DNA from: Siccirubricoccus soli
GTDB taxonomy: Bacteria > Pseudomonadota > Alphaproteobacteria > Acetobacterales > Acetobacteraceae
DNA length: 37,443 nt
NCBI RefSeq assembly: GCF_024178315.1
Contig: NZ_JAMZIK010000039.1
Coordinates: 1-37,443 of the forward strand
Direction: 5' to 3'
In this document: positions 32,489 to 37,443 of the stretch, one piece after another
Numbering within the stretch: the first letter of the stretch is position 1
Layout: every line of letters begins with the position of its first letter
Program-made: the position numbers and the translations under genes
The notes under the pieces: model-generated
What the model was told of the DNA's origin: nothing
The model's input: only the letters and a program-made list of their open reading frames with translations
Databases searched by the model: none

Positions 32489-33259
32489 ATGCTGAAGCTC
32501 CTCCTCTCCCTCTTCGCCCTGTTCTGGCTGCTGCCCCTCGGGGTCTCGGCCGCGCTGTACCAGCGCACGGCCATCGCCGATTGGTGGGGGGCGGACCGCT
32601 CCTCCACCGGCCGGCTGCCCCCGGCCGCGGCGCATCCGGAAGCGGTGGTCCGGATCTATGCCGCGCCCACGGTGCGCTGGCGCGGCATCTTCGCCGTGCA
32701 TTGCTGGCTGGTGGTGAAGCCGGAGGGCGCGCCCGGCTATACCCGCTACGACTACACCGCCTGGGGCGAGCCCATCCGCGTCAACGGCTTCGCGCCCGAT
32801 GGCCGCTGGTTCGGCCGCGCGCCGGCGGAGGTCTTCGCTGCCGATGGCGCGGCGGCGGCGGCCATGATCCCCCGCATCCAGGCCGCCATCGCCGGCTACG
32901 CCTGGCGCAACCAGGGCGACTACCGGCCCTGGCCGGGGCCGAATTCCAACACCTTCATCGCCGCGGTGCTGGACGCGGTGCCGGAGGCGCAAATCGCCCT
33001 GCCGCCCACCGCCATCGGCAAGGACTACCCCTATGACGGCGCCTGGCTGCGCCGCACCCCGAGCCGCACCGGCCTCACCCTGACCCTCGGCGGCTATATC
33101 GGGCTGACGCTCGGGCTGGTGGAGGGGCTGGAGGTGAACATCCTCGGCGGCGTAGCCGGGCTCGACCTCTGGCGGCCGGCGCTGAAGCTGCCGGGGCTGG
33201 GGCGGATCGGGCTGCCGGCCTGGGGCGGTGCCAGCGCCGCTCAGGCCTCGCCCAGATAG
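32489..33259 (+). CDS. DUF3750-domain protein
   Basis: 256 aa. One N-terminal membrane segment or signal anchor ([20 protein letters not shown], residues 2-21). The soluble part has the segments [38 protein letters not shown] and [15 protein letters not shown] that I associate with DUF3750, a periplasm-facing family of unknown function with conserved His, Cys and Asn reminiscent of a papain-like or NlpC-like core (the likeness is inference). ATG 32489 is chosen at the membrane segment. Its stop region overlaps the end of the convergent RidA gene by 19 nt. Confidence 0.75.
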   Translation: MLKLLLSLFALFWLLPLGVSAALYQRTAIADWWGADRSSTGRLPPAAAHPEAVVRIYAAPTVRWRGIFAVHCWLVVKPEGAPGYTRYDYTAWGEPIRVNGFAPDGRWFGRAPAEVFAADGAAAAAMIPRIQAAIAGYAWRNQGDYRPWPGPNSNTFIAAVLDAVPEAQIALPPTAIGKDYPYDGAWLRRTPSRTGLTLTLGGYIGLTLGLVEGLEVNILGGVAGLDLWRPALKLPGLGRIGLPAWGGASAAQASPR

Positions 33260-33626
33260 GCCGTGGCGTCGATCTCCACCAGGCAGTCCGGCGAACCCAG
33301 CCCGCTGACGATGCAGGAGACGCGGTGCGGCGGGTCCTCGGCGAAATTGGCGAAATACACCTCGTTCATCGGCGCCCAATCGGCACGGTCCGTCACATAG
33401 ACCGTGCATTTCCCACGTCACGCAGCGTGCCGCCGGCCTCCTCCACCAGCGCCCGGATGTTGTCGATCGCCTGCTGGGTCTGCACCCGCACATCGCCTTG
33501 GGCGAAGCGCCCCGCCCGGTCCCGCCCGGTGCAGTAGACGAAGAGGAAGCCGCCGGCGAGCGTCGCCTGGACGAAGGGCAGGCTGCCCTTGAACACCTTC
33601 TCCGAGGCGATGGCGCGCTTCGGCAT
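33241..33626 (-). pseudogene. RidA-family protein with a -1 frame break
   Basis: Frame 0 from ATG 33624-33626 gives 77 aa (MPKRAIASEKVFKGSLPFVQ ... AGGTLRDV) and ends at a TGA at 33393-33395. The rest of a RidA protein (CTVYVTDRADWAPMNEVYFA ... PPHRVSCIVSGL ... [12 protein letters not shown]) continues in the -1 frame to a TGA at 33241-33243. Joined, the product is 128 aa, the normal RidA length. RidA proteins hydrolyse reactive enamines/imines. The break falls on GGGAAAT (33414 to 33408, minus strand), in frame GTG-GGA-AAT: the X-XXY-YYZ slippery pattern, followed at once by a perfect 8-bp hairpin (33383-33407). A one-base loss from GTGGTGAAA is the simplest explanation; programmed -1 frameshifting is the alternative. 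The gene follows the flavoenzyme gene by 11 nt. Confidence 0.8.
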
Positions 33627-33637
33627 GCCCCGCCCCT

Positions 33638-34489
33638 TCAGCCCAGGCGCTTGATCAGCGCCGCCCAGCGGTCGAGCTGCGGCAGGATGGTGTCGGCCTT
33701 CTCCGCCGGCAGGCTCAGGATCACGCGGTCGATGCCGAGGTCGCGGTCGCGGCAGAGCGCGTCGTACTCCTCCTTCACCCCCCAGATGGTGATGGGCAGT
33801 TCGGCGGGGTCGCGCCCGGCCTCCTGCACCATCTGCCGGAATTGCGGCACGAGATCCGCGACATCAGCATAGTGCTGCCGCGTCCGGTGCGGCATCCAGC
33901 CATTGCCGTAGCGGATGGCGCGGCGCGCGCTGTAGGGGAAGGCGCCGCCGACGATGATGGGCGCGTGCGGCTTCTGCACCGGCTTCGGCCAGGTCATCAT
34001 CGGGCCGAAATCGACGAACTCCCCATGGTATTCGGGCTTCGACGTCGTCCAGATCGCCTGCATCGCCTCGATCCGCTCGCGCGCCAGCTTGTGGCGGGTG
34101 GCGAAGGCGGTGCCGTGGTTCTCGATCTCGTCCTGGTTCCAGCCATTGCCGACGCCGAACAGGAAGCGCCCGTTCGAGAGCAGGTCCAGCGAGGCCACCG
34201 CTTTCGCCGTCTGGATCGGGTCCCGCTGCACCACCAGGCAGATGCCGGTGCCGACCTTCAGCGCCTTCGTCGCCATGGCCGCCGCCGTCAGCGTCACGAA
34301 GGGGTCCATCACGTCGTAGTACATCTTCGGCAACTCGCCGCCGCCCGGCCAGGGCGATTTGCGGGTGAGCGGGATGTGCGAATGCTCCGGCGCCCAGAGA
34401 CTCTCGAAGCCGCGCTGCTCCGCCGCCACGGCCAGCTCCTCCGGCCGCATGGAATAGTCGGTGAAGAACATCGCCAGGCCGATCTTCAT
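33638..34489 (-). CDS. LLM-class F420/flavin-dependent oxidoreductase
   Basis: 283 aa luciferase-like protein: MKIGLAMFFTDYSMRPEELA, SLWAPEHSHIPLTR, KVGTGICLVVQRDPIQTAK, LDLLSNGRFLFGVGNGWNQDE and HAPIIVGGAFPYSARRAIRY are the blocks of the F420-type group (TIGR03619-like). F420 versus FMN use cannot be decided here. ATG 34489 has GGGGAGACGG upstream. Ends 11 nt before the RidA-like gene on the same strand, so the pair is an operon; a flavin oxygenase plus an imine/enamine hydrolase recalls RutA/RutC in logic only. Divergent from the reductase gene at 34617. Confidence 0.88.
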   Translation of the reverse strand: MKIGLAMFFTDYSMRPEELAVAAEQRGFESLWAPEHSHIPLTRKSPWPGGGELPKMYYDVMDPFVTLTAAAMATKALKVGTGICLVVQRDPIQTAKAVASLDLLSNGRFLFGVGNGWNQDEIENHGTAFATRHKLARERIEAMQAIWTTSKPEYHGEFVDFGPMMTWPKPVQKPHAPIIVGGAFPYSARRAIRYGNGWMPHRTRQHYADVADLVPQFRQMVQEAGRDPAELPITIWGVKEEYDALCRDRDLGIDRVILSLPAEKADTILPQLDRWAALIKRLG

Positions 34490-34616
34490 GGTCCGTCTCC
34501 CCGTGTTTGCCGGATGGTGGCACGATCCGGGGCCCAAGGGGAGATGGAGGGGGGAGATGGACCGGCAAGCGGGGCCGGCGCATACTTCCCGCCAAGCGAG
34601 GGGTGAGGAGACGCAG

Positions 34617-35681
34617 ATGGGCAACCGCATCGCCATCATCGGGGCCGGCGCGGTCGGCGGCTATGCCGGCGCGCATATGGCACAGGCGGGCGAGGACGTG
34701 ACCTTCGTCGATATGTGGCCGGAGAATGTGGAGGCGATGCGCAGCAAGGGCCTGCGCATCTCCCACATCAAGGACGTGCCGGAATTCACCGTGCCGGTCC
34801 GCGCCATCCACCTGACGGAGCTGCAGCATGTCAGCAAGGAGAAGCCCTTCGACATCGCCTTCGTCTGCGTGAAGTCCTACGACACCGCCTGGGCCACGCT
34901 GATGGTGAAGCAGTACCTGGCGCCGGGCGGCTTCGTCGTCTCCCTGCAGAACTGCATGAATGAGGAGACGGTGGCCGGGATCGTCGGCTGGGGCCGGACG
35001 CTCGGCGCCATCGCCTCCTCCATCACCGTCGATCTCTGCGAGCCGGGCCATGTCCGCCGCGCCTCCGGCAAGGGCGGGGCGGCGCATACCGTGTTCCGCG
35101 TCGGCGAGGTGCATGGCCGCATCACCGACCGCGCCAAGGAGGTCACCCGGCTCTGCGCCCTTTCGGACAGCGCGCTGACCACGCCGAACCTCTGGGGCGA
35201 GCGCTGGTCGAAGCTCGTCACCAACGGCATGGCGAACGGGCTTTCCGCCTGCACCGGCCTGGTCAGCCGGGAGATCCTGCTGGACGACACGCTGCGCGCC
35301 TTCACCGCGAAGCTGGGCTCGGAGGCGATCCGCGTCGGCCAGGCGCTGGGCTACACGCTGGAGGAGATCCACCACATCGACCCGGAGGTGATCGCCCGCG
35401 CCGGCGAGGGCGACCCGGAGGCCCGCCGCGAATATGACGAGCACCGCCTGGCCGAGGCGCGGAAGCCCGGCGGCGGCGCCCACCGCCCCTCCATGGGGCA
35501 GGACATGGTGAAGGGACGGCGCACGGAGATCGAGTTCATCAACGGCTATATCGTGGACAAGGCACAGGCCATCGGCCTCTCCACCCCGGCCAACGCCGCG
35601 CTGACCGATATCGTCAAGCGCGTGGAGCGCGGCGAGCTGCAGCCCGACCCGAAGCACATCAAGGAGCTTCGCCTCAACTGA
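34617..35681 (+). CDS. Ketopantoate reductase (ApbA/PanE) family oxidoreductase
   Basis: 354 aa, about 50 residues longer than PanE. Rossmann start RIAIIGAGAVGGYAGAHMA with GxGxxG at 9-14; VCVKSYDT, VSLQNCMNEE (the QNG-like segment), and the C-terminal helical domain with WSKLVTNGMANGLSA carrying the catalytic Lys. Reduces a 2-oxo acid with NAD(P)H; true ketopantoate reductase activity is uncertain because the length and the C-terminal part (KPGGGAHRPSMGQDMVKGRR) fit the broader catabolic members. ATG 34617 has GAGGAG upstream. A small membrane-protein gene follows after 13 nt. Confidence 0.85.
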   Translation: MGNRIAIIGAGAVGGYAGAHMAQAGEDVTFVDMWPENVEAMRSKGLRISHIKDVPEFTVPVRAIHLTELQHVSKEKPFDIAFVCVKSYDTAWATLMVKQYLAPGGFVVSLQNCMNEETVAGIVGWGRTLGAIASSITVDLCEPGHVRRASGKGGAAHTVFRVGEVHGRITDRAKEVTRLCALSDSALTTPNLWGERWSKLVTNGMANGLSACTGLVSREILLDDTLRAFTAKLGSEAIRVGQALGYTLEEIHHIDPEVIARAGEGDPEARREYDEHRLAEARKPGGGAHRPSMGQDMVKGRRTEIEFINGYIVDKAQAIGLSTPANAALTDIVKRVERGELQPDPKHIKELRLN

Positions 35682-35694
35682 GGGAGGCGGCGCC

Positions 35695-36089
35695 ATGGCC
35701 CTGCCGCACCATCTCCTGCCGGGGCTGGGGCTGCTGGCCGCGGGGCTTTTCCACGCCTTCTCCATCGCCGTCATACCCGGCCTTTCCCGCGCGGAGCCGC
35801 AGGCGGCGTTCCGCGCCATGCAAGCGATCAACCGCGCCGTCATCCGGCCGGGCGTCCTCGGCGCGCCCGCCTTCCCGCTTCTGGCCGGGCTCGCCGGACT
35901 GCGGGGGGTGGCCGCAGCCCGGCGCGGCTCTGCCTCGGCGCCGCCGGATGCCGTGACCGCGGCCGCAACCTGGGCCCACTATGCGCGGCCCTGGGGCTTC
36001 TGAACCATGTGCGGAGTCTTGCCGCCCTCCTCGCCCTCGGCCCGACGGCCGCGGCGCTGGCGGCCAATTGGCGCGAAGCGCCGCAATGA
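35695..36089 (+). CDS. DUF1772-like small membrane protein, possible frameshift
   Basis: The ATG has GGGAGG upstream. The first 70 residues look like a DUF1772 / anthrone-oxygenase-type protein: a membrane segment (LPGLGLLAAGLFHAFSIAVI), PGLSRAEPQAAFRAMQAINR, and a second hydrophobic segment. In the annotated frame the protein ends at 36003 after a polar, unlikely tail. In the -1 frame, entered at the G6 run 35903-35908, it would run to a TGA at 36089 and gain a hydrophobic helix (SLAALLALGPTAAALAANW) just 13 nt before the next gene. One missing G is therefore suspected. The family is known mostly as unknown function. If not frameshifted, the gene is 35695-36003 (102 aa). Confidence 0.45.
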
Positions 36090-36102
36090 AAGGGATGCGT
36101 CC

Positions 36103-37071
36103 ATGTCCATACCCCGCCGTGCCGCCCTTGCCGGGATAGGCCTTGGCCTCGCCGCGCCCGCCTTCGCCCAAGGCTTCCCAACGCGGCCCATCACCATCAT
36201 CGCCGCCGGCGCGGCGGGCGGGCCGACGGATACCGTCACCCGCATCCTCGCCGATGCGCTGACGCGCAGCAGCGGCCATGATTTCGTGGTGGAAAGCATC
36301 GGGGGCGCCACGGTGGGGCCGCAGCGCGGCGCGATGGCGCGGCCGGATGGCTATACCCTGCTCTGCAACAATATCGGTTTCGCCGCCTCCGCCACCCTCT
36401 ATCGCCGCCTGCCCTATTCCGTGCTGGAAAGCTTCGCGCCCCTCGGCCTCGTCTCGGACGCGGCGATGACGCTGAACGCCCGGCCGGGCTACCCGGCCAA
36501 GGACCTGGCCGAATATGTCGGCAAGCTGAAGGCGGAGGGGGAGAAGCTGAACCTCGCCCATGCCGGACTCGGCTCCGCCGCGCATCTCTGCGGCATGCTG
36601 CTGCAGCAGGCGGCGGGCGCACAGGCGACGACGGTGGTGTTCCGCGGCACCGGCCCGGCGATCGCGGAGCTGATGGCCGGGCGCGTGGACCTGCTCTGCG
36701 ACCAGGCGACGAACACCCTGCCCTTCATCAAGGAGAACCGCATCGCCGCCTATGCCGTGACCTCGCCGCAGCGCGTGCCGGAGCTGCCGCATCTGCCGAC
36801 CACGGCGGAGGCGGGCTTCCCCAGCATCGCCATGTCCACTTGGCACGCGCTCTACGCCCCGGCCGGCACGCCCGAGGACATCCAGCGCGCCCTCTCCGCC
36901 ATGCTGCGCGGCGCCATGCGCGACCAGAAGCTGCGCCAGCGCTTCGCCGAGCTGGCGACGGCGCCGGCGACGGAGGAGCGCGCGAGCATCGCCTTCCACA
37001 CCCGTTTCCTGGCGGAGGAAGTGGCGCGCTGGCGCCCCATCATCCAGGCCGCCGGCGCCTTCGCGGATTGA
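36103..37071 (+). CDS. Tripartite tricarboxylate transporter receptor, Bug family (TctC-like)
   Basis: 322 aa. Signal peptide MSIPRRAALAGIGLGLAAPA with cleavage after residue 22 (FA|QG); the twin Arg suggests possible Tat export. Mature blocks of Bug proteins: FPTRPITIIAAGAAGGPTDT, GGATVGPQRGAMARPDGYTL, LYRRLPYSVLESFAPLGLV, GLGSAAHLCG, FRGTGPAIAELMAGRVDLL and AYAVTSPQRVPELP (given in pieces). It binds a small carboxylate in the periplasm. TctA and TctB membrane subunits are not in the window. ATG 36103 has AAAGGG upstream; an in-frame upstream ATG (36007) is rejected because the signal peptide starts here. Confidence 0.92.
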   Translation: MSIPRRAALAGIGLGLAAPAFAQGFPTRPITIIAAGAAGGPTDTVTRILADALTRSSGHDFVVESIGGATVGPQRGAMARPDGYTLLCNNIGFAASATLYRRLPYSVLESFAPLGLVSDAAMTLNARPGYPAKDLAEYVGKLKAEGEKLNLAHAGLGSAAHLCGMLLQQAAGAQATTVVFRGTGPAIAELMAGRVDLLCDQATNTLPFIKENRIAAYAVTSPQRVPELPHLPTTAEAGFPSIAMSTWHALYAPAGTPEDIQRALSAMLRGAMRDQKLRQRFAELATAPATEERASIAFHTRFLAEEVARWRPIIQAAGAFAD

Positions 37072-37122
37072 GGCGCCCCGCCGGCCGGGCCGCCCCGTCC
37101 GGCGCTGCATGACGCATTCACC

Positions 37123-37146
37123 CCGAGGGCGGCCGAACCGCCTCGG
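37123..37146 (+). terminator. Hairpin between two Bug genes
   Basis: Arms CCGAGGGCGG (37123-37132) and CCGCCTCGG (37138-37146) pair with one bulged G around a 5-nt loop, 52 nt after the first receptor's stop. Likely weak terminator; the next gene's ribosome site lies beyond it. Confidence 0.35.
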
Positions 37147-37195
37147 CGTGCCGGGGAACCGCACGGCTTCGGCCGGGCAGAATGGGAGGAACCGC

Positions 37196-37443
37196 ATGAC
37201 ACTCACCACCACGCGCCGGGTCGCCCTCGGCGCGCTGCTGGCTGCGCCAGGGCTGGCGCGCGCCCAGGGCAGCTACCCCAATCGCAGCGTCCGCGTCATC
37301 AACGCCTACAGCCCGGGCGGCACGGCGGATGTCGTCTCCCGCATCGTGCTGGCCGGGCTCTCCGCCCGGCTCGGGCAGCAATTCGTGGTGGAGAACCGGC
37401 CGGGGGCCGCCGGCACCGTCGCCGCCCAGGCCGTGGCCCGCGC
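37196..37443 (+). CDS. Tripartite tricarboxylate transporter receptor, Bug family (partial)
   Basis: N-terminal 82 codons; the gene runs off the right edge. Signal peptide TTRRVALGALLAAPGLARA with cleavage after residue 23, then the Bug N-terminus SYPNRSVRVINAYSPGGTAD and [25 protein letters not shown] lies five nt before the ATG. A second receptor in tandem with the previous one, with clearly different sequence, so probably a different ligand. Confidence 0.9.
   Translation, partial: MTLTTTRRVALGALLAAPGLARAQGSYPNRSVRVINAYSPGGTADVVSRIVLAGLSARLGQQFVVENRPGAAGTVAAQAVAR

Overview
The window is from a high-GC chromosome. Hand counts on sampled lines give roughly 70-80% G+C over most of it. Gene content is typical of an environmental alphaproteobacterium, most likely an Acetobacteraceae member of the Roseomonas type: a protocatechuate (pca) operon with a fused PcaDC, Bug-type solute receptors, a TRAP transporter, several luciferase-like flavin monooxygenases and a Kdo biosynthesis operon. 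Species assignment is inference. No tRNA, rRNA, CRISPR array, transposase or integrase was seen.

Layout. (1) 1-5.7 kb: the end of a DNA-binding regulator, a beta-propeller protein, a limonene-monooxygenase-like flavoenzyme, a small basic protein, a secreted YncE-like propeller and a tandem universal stress protein, with two copies of a composite palindromic repeat. (2) 5.9-11.0 kb: dgoK-dgoA (De Ley-Doudoroff galactonate steps), a complete TRAP transporter (P, Q, M) and a glutathione-transferase-like gene. (3) 11.1-16.6 kb: protocatechuate branch of the beta-ketoadipate pathway, pcaF-pcaDC-pcaH-pcaG-cupin-pcaB, mostly with 4-nt overlaps. (4) 16.66-21.63 kb: a cell-surface glycan block of clearly lower G+C (about 48-55% in sampled lines up to about 20.4 kb, about 67% in its last gene): a secreted six-cysteine protein and a GT61 glycosyltransferase on the minus strand, then a left-handed-beta-helix acyltransferase and a pyruvyl transferase on the plus strand. 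(5) 21.7-24.3 kb: kdsA-kdsB-kdsD, making CMP-Kdo precursors. (6) 24.5-31.3 kb: MBL hydrolase, amine oxidase, M20 amidohydrolase, EamA exporter, an SDR (minus) and an APC permease. (7) 31.4-37.4 kb: two more luciferase-like enzymes, DUF3750, a frame-broken RidA gene, a ketopantoate-reductase-like enzyme, a DUF1772-like small membrane protein and two Bug receptors, the last cut by the window end.

How the genes work together. Regions 2 and 3 are catabolic: sugar-acid cleavage to pyruvate plus a C3 phosphate, and protocatechuate ring cleavage down to acetyl-CoA and succinyl-CoA (the CoA transferase pcaIJ is not here). Regions 4 and 5 fit synthesis of a Kdo-containing, acylated or pyruvylated surface glycan. 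Region 6 looks like uptake, modification and export of amines or amino-acid derivatives, but no substrate can be assigned.

Most unusual signals. The RidA gene breaks frame exactly at a canonical -1 slippery heptamer followed directly by a perfect 8-bp hairpin. Two homologous composite palindromes differ in sequence but keep their stems by paired changes, and one supplies the stop codon of the neighbouring gene. A second double-hairpin repeat family shows the same kind of compensatory change. A near-perfect FNR/FixK box sits upstream of the universal stress gene. The most likely undescribed system is the low-G+C glycan block beside the Kdo operon.
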